Source: Fragum whitleyi
Taxonomy: Eukaryota; Mollusca; Bivalvia; Cardiida; Cardiidae
NCBI GenBank assembly: GCA_948146395.1
Contig: OX411548.1
Span: 62,391,020 to 62,455,019 of the forward strand
Length of the DNA stretch: 64,000 nt
Direction of reading: 5' to 3'
Each line of letters opens with the position of its first letter. Within the stretch, counting starts at the first letter, position 1. Below the pieces are notes generated by a model. That model had not been told where the DNA came from. It ran no database searches and saw only the letters and a list, made by a program, of their open reading frames with translations. The translations under genes and the position numbers were made by a program. Shown in pieces: positions 34,574 to 45,800 of the stretch.

Positions 34574-34975
34574 ATGTGAAACATCGTGAACTTTACAGGC
34601 TGAATGATTTTTTAAAATAATTTTGGAATGGTATTGAATGAGAATGTGAAGCGATGATAAGAGAGTTATGAATGGAGTTTTAAGGGAGATAAAAAATATT
34701 GATAATTTCGTCCGAATCGGACGAAATTATCGATGCTTTATTACCTCCCTTTAAAAATATAAGTATTTGTATGTACAAAAATGTGTATCTGGTAGACTCT
34801 TAGATATCAACACCAGCTAATAGAATCAAAGAATGTTTCTTTTTTTAGTAAGTATGAAGTTGTGAAGAATTGAGAAACATTCTTTGGGAATTTTCGAATG
34901 ATTTTGGAGCGTGCCTGGAAGCGTTGAGTGAGCGATTTTGAATGGTTAAGAACCGGTTTAGTGTTAATTTCCTGA
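34574..34975 (-). mobile_element. family A MITE with variant hairpin
   Basis: Left end near AAACATCGTGAACTTTACAG. The central palindrome at about 34700-34736 has arms ATTGATAATTTCGTCCGA and TCGGACGAAATTATCGAT, different in sequence from the common GTTCA/TGAAC version yet fully self-complementary. The right terminus is decayed. Confidence 0.7.
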
Positions 34976-35013
34976 CGCTTCGTACTGTACCCTCAAAGTT
35001 CTACCTAAGAGTA

Positions 35014-35442
35014 CAGTAAAACACGTAGTGAAATTGACATTCATTTCAATCAAAACCATTCTAAATCGATCACTCAGCGCTTCATTCATTCACTCCAAAC
35101 ACTCACTCAAACCTTTTAAAAACGCTCCAAAACCACCAAAGTGATAAGAAAAACAACCGCATTCAAAATAAATGTAGCTTTGTAGCGATTTCACTTACAT
35201 TATTGAAATAATAAGCGTCTGAATAGTTCTTGGGAAATAAAAAGCTATTTATAGAATTTGTTTGTTAATTTATTAAAGGGAGTTAATAAATTTCGCTAAT
35301 TTTGTTCATCCTGAACAAAATTTGCGATATTGGATTACCTTCCTATAATTTTACACAAAACTCATTCATTGCACTCATTTAATTTGGTTAAAAAATAATC
35401 CCATAAACATTCACCTTGTCAATTTCACGATGTTGATGACTG
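35014..35442 (+). mobile_element. family A MITE, full-length reference copy
   Basis: 429 bp from CAGTAAAACACGTAGTGAAA to TTTCACGATGTTGATGACTG between TA dinucleotides (35012-35013, 35443-35444). Contains CACTCAGCGCTTC, the central ATTTTGTTCA/TGAACAAAAT hairpin at about 35297-35322, and the TTGTCAATTTCACGATG right end. The TA target and CAGT ends fit Tc1/mariner-pogo type mobilisation. Confidence 0.9.
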
Positions 35443-37344
35443 TAACTACTGGTTGTCACAATGCTCAATGCGCGGATCCAATGTTGGGAACTTGGATTCC
35501 GTACCCCCTCTGAAATATCGGCTGTCATAAGGCTGTCAGATCCGGAAAGTATGGAAAATCAAATATCTGCCATAGGAAAGCAAATCTATAATTCGCTGTT
35601 ACAATTATGAAGAAGTTAATGCCAAAGTACAGCTAAAATTCAGTTTTACAAAGTGAGAATCGTACCTTGTATGTTTATTTTAACGGTAGAAAACATGATA
35701 AATGTCGAAACTCCTTTTGACAAACGTTTGAAAAACGTTTTTCTTAAGATGTGATGCAAAATAGTTATATAGATGGGACTGTCTTCAGTCCTCAATTTTG
35801 CATATTGTTCTCTTTTTTTTTATCCTAAGAATGCAACTTTTTCAAAGTGACCATACAAGCAAAGGTCTTAAGGAAACAAATATACAATGTATGAAAAAAA
35901 TCTCATTTATGTACGTAAGAAGAGGGCAAGCCTTTTGTTTTTCAGATAACACTGTTTACATTTGATCGCAAATCACATAATATTCAGTTAAAAGGCCTTA
36001 TCCACACTGACCTTTCGAAAATGAAAATATGTCCTAATATTAAGTGTTTTATATACACAAGGAATGTTCTTTATAACCAACAAGGCTTTTATATTTGTTG
36101 AAATTGATTTTGTTTTAAAACATCCAAAGTTCAATGTCAACGACCTTTCGACTAAGCCTTGTTATTGTGTGCTTAGAGAAGAGGATATATATTTACGTAC
36201 TTAGTATATCGTGTGAAAAAATAAATTGCCGATGTCAAAGACAATTATCAATTCCCACAACCGAGTTAGATAAATTTTTTTCATACAATACACTAAGTTC
36301 GTATTATATTTATCTTTTAATTTTGTTGGTCTTGTTTTCTTTGATGGTTCTAACATCAGTACAAGTTTTTTTGTCATGTTTCTAAAAATAACCGCATTAT
36401 GTCATTATTCTAAAAATATCCATGTCATATCATTAAAAATATAACATGGGGTGTTATCACACGGATATAGTTATAAGATACATTTCGTTGACGGTTTTGA
36501 GCTTATTTTAACTGAAGAATGAAAGTGCTTTCTTTCACAACGAAGCACAAATTTATAAAAGATTGATAGATGGAAAAGAATTTGTATTAAGCAAAAGTTC
36601 CACCTTCATTTATGACTTCAAAATCATATAACTACATATTATTATGAATAAGTTTGGGTGAAAAACGTATTAGGAAATCGTTTTCACGAATGAAATGATT
36701 TGCAACCTTTTATTTTTCGATGGTTCCCCGCGCCCGAAAAATGCCCAATTTAGCATATTACTGCCCCGTTTCGTTTATCCGGACATCTCGGTCCCGTAGT
36801 AATGTGTCCGAACCAATCTACCACCCCGCTGCCCGGTAAACAGGACTTTCGATATTTTTTCAACTCAATAATATGATAATTTAAAATGAAATAAAGTTCA
36901 GATGATTGGTTTAACTACCAGATTACACCATCCGAAAATCGGGCTAAACGAGACTTTTCAGCGAGCAAGAAGATTTTCTCTAATGTATACTTACTCCAAC
37001 AAAAACGCATCATGATGAAGGTTGTAATATACAAACAAAACAGTTCATGTAAAAAATCTTTGCTGATATTAAAATGTTCATTGCAGGTCAGTGCAATCCT
37101 GTAGGGGGAAAAAGAAAGAAAACGTAGAAGGCGCTTAGGTTGCTCAAATACTTAGTGTCCATATCCATATCTAGGCATCGAATATAGGAATACGTGTGAT
37201 TGAAACACTTTCATTTTAACATGTGTAAGGAAAGTTTTAATAGCCTGAATTTTTTAAGACAAAAGGCGACAACCCAAGATGCATTTTCTCCTTCAGACAG
37301 AAGTATACTAGTAGTTGTTCAAAAATATTTTATTTTAGCTTTTC
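35443..37344. other. no gene; pogo-like shard
   Basis: 36721-36850 has CGTTTATCCGGACATCTCGG and GTAATGTGTCCGAACCA, resembling the ends of pogo/Tigger elements. Frames at 36134-36385 and 37200-37484 show no domain. The rest is unrecognised AT-rich sequence. Confidence 0.4.
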
Positions 37345-37615
37345 TGAGCCCGGTTAGCCCAGTCTATTATGCGTTGTGCTTTCAATCCTATGGTCGTGAG
37401 CTCGAGTTTCGCCAAAATTTCATCCGACATCTGACAAAACATAATGTGACAAGACTCGTTTGTCTCTCACCAATTGACGTTTGATTAGTAGTACGCTGAA
37501 CCTGGATGAACAGCTGATGGCTCGGATAAAGGTTGTTGTACTGGTGTTGGAAAAGAAAGAAAACCATGGGTAAATGCATCAGTCTCTGCGATGTAACTGT
37601 TGTACAACCACATTC
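37345..37615 (+). mobile_element. S2 tRNA-derived SINE, copy 1
   Basis: Head GAGCCCGGTTAGCCCAGTC. The body phrases CATCTGACAAAACATAATGT, GTCGTTTGTCTC-like and GCGATGTAACTGTTGTA match 46088-46370 in order. The box B region has decayed. Confidence 0.65.
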
Positions 37616-37945
37616 AGATACAAAAAAGGGCTTCTGTCCTGTTTCTTCAGTATTAAATTCATATCAATTAAATCATGTTCTCAAATGGTAGACTGGCTCT
37701 AAAATACAGATTCGAAGTGCGTTTTTTTTTAATTTCATTTATAACGACTTTTTTAGAAAAGAGAACTTGCTTGTTACAAGCAATTTCTGCTTTTCTTCCA
37801 TTTTTCTCACAGATAATTTGCTTTTGTTATCTTACCTCTTAAGAAATTGGATACATGTATCTAAATCATAAGGTTTGCCTAGTGAAAATCACTTGTCATG
37901 CTTGAAGATTTAGTTACCCAAAATCCTTGGCTATAAGGACAAGTA

Positions 37946-38368
37946 CAGTTAGTAACATCGTGAAATTGACATTAATCTCATTCAAAACGATTCTTAATTG
38001 CCCTCACAGCGCCCAAAAAACTCACTCAAACCATTAAAAAAGCTCCAAAATCACTAACAAAGAGAAAGATCAACAAATGCATTCAAAATAATTATAGCTA
38101 GAAAAAAATCACGCTTTCACTGAAGCTAAATTTACATATGAAGTTATAAGTGCCTGATTAGTTCTTGAAAAAATAGGAAGCTATTAAAAGAACTTGCTTG
38201 CAAATTTTATATTTAAGGGAGGTAATTAAATCCAGAACAAAATTAGCGATATTTGATTTCTTTCCTTTAACACTGTTTGATTTCACTCAAAATTCACTCC
38301 TCGCACTCATCCAATTTCATTCCAAAATCATTCCAAAATCTTTGCAATTTCACGATGTTGTTATATGT
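37946..38368 (+). mobile_element. family A MITE
   Basis: Starts CAGTTAGTAACATCGTGAAA after TA. One arm of the central hairpin is shortened (GGGAGGTAATTAAATCCAGA joins directly to ACAAAATTAGCGATATT). The right end is decayed. Confidence 0.8.
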
Positions 38369-38599
38369 GAGAAAACAGTTGTTCAACACCTGTGCATAGT
38401 TGATCTCATATTTCCTTTTCAAAAACAAAAGTTACATTAGAGTCTGTGTGTGACTTTTTCAACAACTTTGTATGTACGTTTCACAGCCTGAGAACAATGA
38501 GTTAAGAATTTGTTTTTTATTCATTAAAATTTCAATGGTTAACTCTTCAAATGTTTTTTTTCAGTAATTTTGGAGCGGCATAAGCACCTTGACGTGGAC

Positions 38600-38780
38600 C
38601 CCTAGTATGTCTATCACTTGTAAAACCACAGCATCATTTTCGAGCCTCCACTGCTCATTAAATTTACGATAATAAACCAATCGTGGGTGGCAAATATCAA
38701 AAAGGATATGTGCCGCCGTCTATGATCGAACCCAGGACCCCATATTTGGGAGTCCAACGTTACAGCACCATGGCGGTGGC
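38600..38780 (-). mobile_element. tRNA-headed SINE, other family (S4)
   Basis: The minus strand begins GCCACCGCCATGGTGCTGTA and has GGGTTCGATCATAGACGGCG as box B region. The body differs from S1, S2 and S3. The 3' boundary is uncertain. Confidence 0.5.
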
Positions 38781-38808
38781 TCTTTAGAATACGTAATTCA
38801 GAAATTCT

Positions 38809-39231
38809 TCCATACATCATGAAATTGACATGCAGCGCATTCCTTAACGTTCCAAAATCGCTCACTCAACGCTCCACTTATTTATCAAAAGACTCAATTA
38901 AACCATTGACAAACCTTCCGAAACCATTAAAAGTTCCCACAGACTTCTTCATAAAATGCTTCACAACTAAATATAAATCGAACAAACCGTTCCCTGTTTT
39001 ATTAGATGGTGTTGATTTGGATGCGACTACGAAAACACAAAGTTATTTTATAGAAAAGACGTTATTTTTTTCTTAGGGGAGGTAAAAGAATATCCATAAT
39101 TTCGCCCAATTTGGACGAAATTAGCGATATGCCTTACTTCCCTATGATTTCATTCATAATGCGCCCCGTATACTCTTACGATAACATTCCAAAAATTGTT
39201 CAACTTTTCAATTTCATGAGCTTTCTTACTG
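38809..39231 (+). mobile_element. family A MITE with variant hairpin
   Basis: Left end decayed (ATCATGAAATTGACATGC). The central palindrome at about 39093-39128 has arms ATAATTTCGCCCAA and TTTGGACGAAATTA, another variant that remains paired. Ends TTTCATGAGCTTTCTTACTG before TA. Confidence 0.7.
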
Positions 39232-39239
39232 TAACCAAA

Positions 39240-39318
39240 TGTCAGAAAGGAATCGCGCCGACGGCTGCGATCGAACTCTGAGAATCAGATGCGCTTCCAA
39301 TTGCTCTAGGGAGCAGGT
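39240..39318 (-). mobile_element. tRNA-like SINE head fragment
   Basis: The minus strand reads GAGCAATTGGAAGCGCATCT then GTTCGATCGCAGCCGTCGGC, which are box A and box B positions of a tRNA-type head. No body follows. Confidence 0.45.
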
Positions 39319-39348
39319 AATTTAAAAATTGATCCACAAAGGCTAATC

Positions 39349-39592
39349 AGGGCTGAAATTATAAAACAGTTCTCGGGTTCAACTGAGAATTTTCTCAAAT
39401 ATCAGCCTCTGAATAAAGCCTGTGGTAATACTATATTTAATATCTATACATGAAAGATAATATTAATAAGTTGTTTTAAAAACAAATTATTGATATTGTC
39501 TTTTATGTTAATAATTTTATCTATATTCTAAATTTGAGAAAATTCTCAGTTGAGGAGGAAAATAATTTTGATATCTCTGGATCTAAGCTTTT
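39349..39592. mobile_element. family D MITE
   Basis: Left part GGCTGAAATTATAAAAC and AACTGAGAATTTTCTCAAA; right part TTTGAGAAAATTCTCAGTTG. The centre carries inverted AAGATAATATTAATAA / TTATTGATATTGTCTTTTAT arms. Lies about 250 bp upstream of the tetraspanin start. Confidence 0.65.
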
Positions 39593-39675
39593 ACTAAACG
39601 CCAATATGAAAGTGCTGAAAATGTGACCGTCGGCACACATTCATTTGTCATCATCAACCGAAGTTTCGATATCAC

Positions 39676-39686
39676 TGCGCATGCGT
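39676..39686 (+). promoter_or_regulatory. NRF1-like site upstream of tetraspanin
   Basis: TGCGCATGCGT matches the NRF1-type palindrome except for the last position. It lies about 150 bp before the start codon, in a CpG-containing patch with no clear TATA box. A role as promoter element is inferred. Confidence 0.3.
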
Positions 39687-39837
39687 AAGACAGATATACA
39701 AATATAAGCGGCTTGTGCAAATTGTTTTATCAATAACCGATCAAAAACATCTTAACTTAGACAGATAGCGGAAAACGTGTATAGAAATCACGGTCCTTTT
39801 TATTCAAACTTTGTGAAACGTGAAAATAGACGAAAAT

Positions 39838-39894
39838 ATGGGGGTCACAGGCGCTAAAGGAAACATTTTCCTCGGATTCAATTTTCTATTTTGG
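39838..39894 (+). CDS. tetraspanin exon 1
   Basis: 19 codons, from MGVTGAKGN to FLFW, then donor GTAAGT. It encodes the cytosolic N-terminus and the start of membrane segment 1. This ATG is chosen because KxxxFxFNxxFW is the normal tetraspanin opening. Intron 1 (5.6 kb) is the longest of the gene. Confidence 0.85.
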
Positions 39895-42800
39895 GTAAGT
39901 CAATTTTCGATGCTATATTGTTATTTAAGTAATGAGGAGAATATTTTTGAATTCATGGACGCATGAAATGAAAAATTTATCATATTGTATGGTTCGCGCA
40001 TACATAAATAAATTTGATTAGACTTTTGTGACATATTTCCATAAAAACAAAAAATATTTTGATCTGTTATCGTGATTATTTAATGACATTGAGCGTTTTT
40101 GTTCAAATCTATATATATACGGGTAGGAATAAACAAAAATCGGCCAATCAGAAGGTTCTTTCACGGTAAACGCCTCTTAAAATTGAATTATTTGTCGTAG
40201 TATCATTGAACCGTTACTTTTTATAGGCTAGGGTATTTAAGCAGTTCGCGAAAATTTGGGAATTGTATTTCACTTTGCACATGTAATCACGTGCAACATT
40301 TTTCAAACGTTTTAATCTTGAACACAGGGAAGGTCGGAGCAAAATTTGTATCACCTATGCAGGTTTTGACGAAGTAACACAACACGAACATACCAAATTT
40401 TCTCGGATGCACAAAGATAATAAGTCATATAGCAGTTGATATCTGAGGGGGCTGCGAACGAAAAGACGCAAAAAGCAGCCCTGCGTTCAGGATAGCAAAA
40501 TGGTTCATACTAGTTTGCAAATTGTACCCCGCTTTGCACGCAAGTGCGCGTGCAAAGCGGGGAATAATTTACAAGTAGTATGCACCGTTTTGTAATCCTG
40601 AACGCAGGGCAGATGTACCTGATAATAATACTGATAATCAATTTTTACATACTCCATTTGAATTTCTAAGAACTTATATAACGCGAAAGACCTGCTAATT
40701 GGGCTGTGAAACATGCTAACGTAATTTCAGCTGTCATCAGTTCCATGATTTTAACAGTCCTGCGTTTAGTGTGACAAAACGATGCAAATTATTTGCAAAT
40801 TATATCCCTCTTTGCACGCAAGTTCACGTGCAAAACTCGGTATAATTTGCAGACAGTTCATACCGTTTTTTCAACAAGATCGCTCATGGCAGGTTCGAAA
40901 TAGTAGAAAATTAGTCTGCACAATGCAGAAAACTTTCTTTAATAGATTCGCGTACATCTAGCACCAAATCTGTTTTCGAACTGTTGTTATTGTTGTTGTT
41001 GTTTGTTGTTTTTGATGATGATGATGTGAATGATAATGTTGATGATGATATTGCTTTTCTGCAAGGGAAAACAAATACAATCAAACAAACAAAATCCGAA
41101 AATCATTGCAATTCCAACGAAGTATGATAATTGACGATACTTTTCGCTTCACACGGCCCCAAAATTGCCCCTTTTCGTGTGATTGGTTGACAAGAATCGC
41201 AGTTAGGAAACCCCGACAGAGTCGCAGCAGTACAATAACAATTAATGTCAATCAAAATCAGAGGTTCAAGTGGTTGTTGATCAATTCTCGCACAAACAAA
41301 GAGCTCATCGGAATTAACACTTTCCTGTTTTACAAAATTTTGGACCTGTCCAAATTCAAAGGTTTTGCAGACGAATATTTAAAGTGGATTTAATATGAAA
41401 TATAACCATTCAGTAGGGTAGAAAATAGTATGGAAAAAGAAGAAATTGCTTGTCAGAAGCAATTTCTTCTTTTTTCACAATGTTTTCTCAATCATAAAAT
41501 CGGAGGCACGTAAAAAGCAGGGATTAAACAGCAAAGAGTTATAAACTTCACGCTTTGTCCTAGCTGTATGGAGAAGCTTCTTACCAACGAAGACTGATAT
41601 ATTTCCGCATCGCCCAGATGTTCCCTTTTCCATTAATGGGTTGACAAGAATTGCAGAAATGAACCCGTCCAGATGACCATTTTTTCCCCTGAATGGTCTA
41701 CAAGAATTCTAGATAGATCCCCGCCCAGATGTCCTTTCCCCCTTTTTTCTTTAAATTGAGTTTTACGCCAACATTTTTTCAGATATTTCGCGGTGGCCGG
41801 AGCCCCTAACAATAGATTTAAAGTATTTATCTCACCAGTTCTACAATTACACCCTTTCCTAGCCTCTAGCAGCAGCTATCTCACATAGATCTACATTTAT
41901 TAACCCATTGGTGAGAGACAAATAGCGCAGAATTGCAGATAGGTTGTTGATATATTCTCGCACACACACAGGCTTGTCGGAATGATTAAACAACAGACTT
42001 TGTTCAGGCCTTAAGGTGTTCCGTGGAGAAACACAGATGAGTCTGTGATTGTTTGTTTGGGTGTGGTATAACGCAGCTTTTAACAGTTTTTCAGTCAAAG
42101 TATGGCAGCAGAAGCCCAAAAATATGGCTTTCTAGTATTTCCTTTCTCCAATACATTCACGATAGCCTTTCCGAAACGTCAGTGGCTCAATTTAAAAAGA
42201 TCGACGATTATTAACCCATTGGCGGGAAACAAACATTAGAATTTATAAAAGCCGCCATCTTCGCTAGCCTATAACACATAGTGGGTATCACCCTTGGCTA
42301 GCGAAGATAATATGCCTCCGCCGGGATCAAGTCCAAGACACTATGAGATGAGTGTGTTGCTTAAATTTCCATTTCCATTAAACATCAAAGTGATATTTTC
42401 AGCTCAGCTGTTTTCGAAGAAAACCCGAGGCAATGCTATAGTCTCAGGGTGTCGTCGTCGTTGTCGTCGTGCGAAAACTTTGACATTTTGTGACATATCT
42501 GGTTCTACTGGGGGATAACTCTAGTTACATTTTGTGCAAATTATGCCCCTTTTTCGACTTAGATTTTTTTCACTTTCGGGCACTCACCAGTCGAGCGTAG
42601 GCACCCATAGGCGGTGTTTTTGTTTATACTTTTCCTAATCCGAAGATAGAGGAAATAAATCTGTTTGGTGAAAACAGATGAAATACATATTTTTCCTTTT
42701 ATTGAAAGCTAAATGCGTTTCGATTGCACATCCCAACCAAATTCAAACTCGTAAAATGAAGGAAGACATGGTGCCTAATCCACAACCCTGTAGAAATTCA

Positions 42801-45800
42801 AAAACGGTTGTATAATTATTATATAAGGCATTGTTATATAAGCCAGTATAAGGCATGTTTTCATTTTGAAGATTCTCGTTGCGAAATTTTATGTTTCTTC
42901 ATTGAAAAATCTTGTAGAACATATCCAAAAAAAAAAAATCAAATATTTTCAAAATACTGTTATCCAGCTTACACGATATTCATTTTCCCAAAAAGTAAAA
43001 GTCCGTCATTTGATCAAGGGTTTTTAAGAATTGATACAGATAATGTGAACAATATTTGACTGATACTAGGCCTAAATATTTGCTTTCTTTTCAACAAGAG
43101 CCCAGATTGTTTACAAGATTGTTTGTATTGGTCGTATCTGACTTGTTAATTCGCGGGCTAAGCAAATATGGTGTACAAACAAGAAAACATGTTTATTTTC
43201 CTTCTTACTTTCGTAAAAAGGACAAACTAAATGTTAAATACGTGACATACTTAATCCTGCTTCTTACGTTTGGGTATAGCCTGGCTCTCAGGCTGTCAGT
43301 TAGTTTTTACAATCAAGAAGGTAGACCACTCATGTTTAGCTATTTTATTTCAAATTACCTCCCATATTCTCAAAAACTGACACTGATCGGCAAGTCAGAG
43401 AATATAAACTGATAAGAAATTATCTTCTCCTTGTTGAATTTTGCTTATTTTTCACAATACTTCAGATCAGTGGGACGGGAGCCAGTCTAGTTTGGGTACT
43501 ATTCTGCTAATTGTTTTGAGAAAAAAACAGCTCTGTGTTCAGAATGACAAAACGGTGCAAATGGTTTGCTAATTTTACCCCGCTTTGCACGCAAGTTCGC
43601 GTGCAAAGCGGGGTATAATTGGAAAACTGTTTGCACTCTTTTGTCATCCTGAACGCTGGGCTGATCTTCAAGCGCAAGTCTTAGCGAGATTGTTAATATT
43701 GAAGTTTAATGTCACCAGTTATTCAGCATTCAGTAATTCGCGGCGACTGTTGCACCTACGTATGGATGCCGGTCTTTTGTCAGACGTCTGACTGTCAATG
43801 TAGAGTTCGCGGGTTGGATACACGACGGCGGCACTCATTCTTTCCGACTATTTGTCTCTCACCAATGGGTTGATAATCGTAGACCTATGTGAGATAGCGG
43901 CTGGAGGCTAGGAAAAAATGTGGTGGTTGTACTGGTGATAGAAATACCAGGAATCCATTGTTAGGTGCTCCAGCATATATATATATAACTGAAATAATGT
44001 TGAAAGCGGCGTTAAACTCCAATCAATCAATCAATCAATCTTTTGTCAGACCACTACAAACCACAACAATTAACCCGAGGCATCAGCTGCTCATCCCATA
44101 TTAAAGTGTACTTCTGAGTGTTCTTCTTACGCCAATTAGTGGGAGACAAATGCCTCGTGTAACATTGACTTTTATCATAGCAAGTTTGTATATTAAGCGA
44201 GTGATCAAATATCAATTTTGTATATACGCTTATGTATACCCAAAATTGACCTTTGGTTACTCACTTAAACGGGTGCATATTTAGCACATTGTCAATGTTT
44301 TTTACACCACAACTCTTTGGAACACTGAGTCTTGATGTACAGGTAGTTACGAAGTCTTCGGATCAAAACGACGTGTAGTTGTAAGACCATTTTTCTTTCG
44401 GATGTATTTAGTCTGTTTTAGTCTCTGATCATATATAGTTCTTTTACCCTTATGCGTTTATGAAAAAGGTTGCATTGGTCAGATACAGATCGATTTTTAT
44501 ATGCATACATCGTATTGAATCAGGTACAATACCCAAGAAACCTTAAGTGCTGTAGCTCCTAGATTGAAACTGTCCAATAAACGAGCTTTAGATACATTCA
44601 TATCTCCGAACGAAGATTTTCACATGTATCTAATTTGTTTACACGCTATATTCATCACAAATATTATATAGTCAATATCCTAATATCCATATTTTAACAG
44701 TCAATAGTCTCTTTATCGCTGGTATTTGATGCTTTGGATAAGTCTGTTTAATCCGAACATCTCTTAACTTGTATTGAATTTATGTCCAAAAGAGACGATC
44801 CCAAAAAGTACCCAAAACTGGTGGAAAATACTTTTATCTTAAATGCTTCTTCTTTCTCTATTGAATTTCGGAGTATTATCGAGAAAAAACCGTCGATAAT
44901 CATTTGATAATGTCACCGCAAAAAAAAAAAAAAAAAATGAAATAAAAAAATGCTTTCTTTCATTTCACCATTTTTTACTTTACCTAAGTGCAGCTAATAA
45001 CGTAACCTAAGCACAGCCAATAACGTCATGGCGCTGAATATAGCAATCACGCACAAAATAGCGTGCTGTGAGAAAATATGTATCAAAATGTACTCATTAT
45101 GTCTCATTTTTCTTTTTTGCGTTAAAGAAATAGAAAAATCCTTTGTTTTTCGAGTAAGATCGATAAATATTTCAATTCGTGAACAACAAAAGCTTTATTT
45201 TCACTCGTAGCTCTTTCACTCGTGAAATAAGATTTTATTGTTCACTCAATGAAATATAAACCAATCTAGCTCTGATATAAACAATTATATTATATGCCTG
45301 TAGCTCTGAAATGATGCCAAAAACGGCTAATGAATGTATATGAGTTATGTCATGCCGTAGCAGCCGTAAACATGACTTTTAGTTTAATATAAATCCATTA
45401 TTTTGGACTATCTTTTTTTTAAGGTTTCTATAAATCAATGTTTTTTTTTTATTCCATTTCAGATCCTTGGACTTGGTACGCTTGGTTATGGAATATGGAT
45501 CATGATTAGTTCCAACAATACAAACCATTTTCTGTCAGGAACTTTGGTAAGATGCTTTCTTTCACTAAATCTATAAAGAGAGCATAAATGAAAATAATTT
45601 GAAGCGAAAATTCCTGCAAATCAATAAAACACTATTTTACCAAAATTGTTCGGGAAAATTTATATTAGCCTTCCTGAAAAAAAAGCATTCTATGAAAACA
45701 CAGTCGTTCCTGATACCGACATTAACTGAATAGAAGATGTGAATTAGAAGTGTATATTTCTACATTCACATGTAAATTATGTGTATTTCGCGTATACTCT

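Noticed and set aside
41106..41393. 95-codon ORF in tetraspanin intron 1 as a nested gene
   Set aside because: Its sequence recurs in degenerate form at 41600-41985, so it is repeat-derived.
43056..43412. 118-codon plus-strand ORF with hydrophobic stretches
   Set aside because: No recognisable domain or splice context. ORFs of this length are expected a few times by chance in 64 kb of AT-rich DNA.
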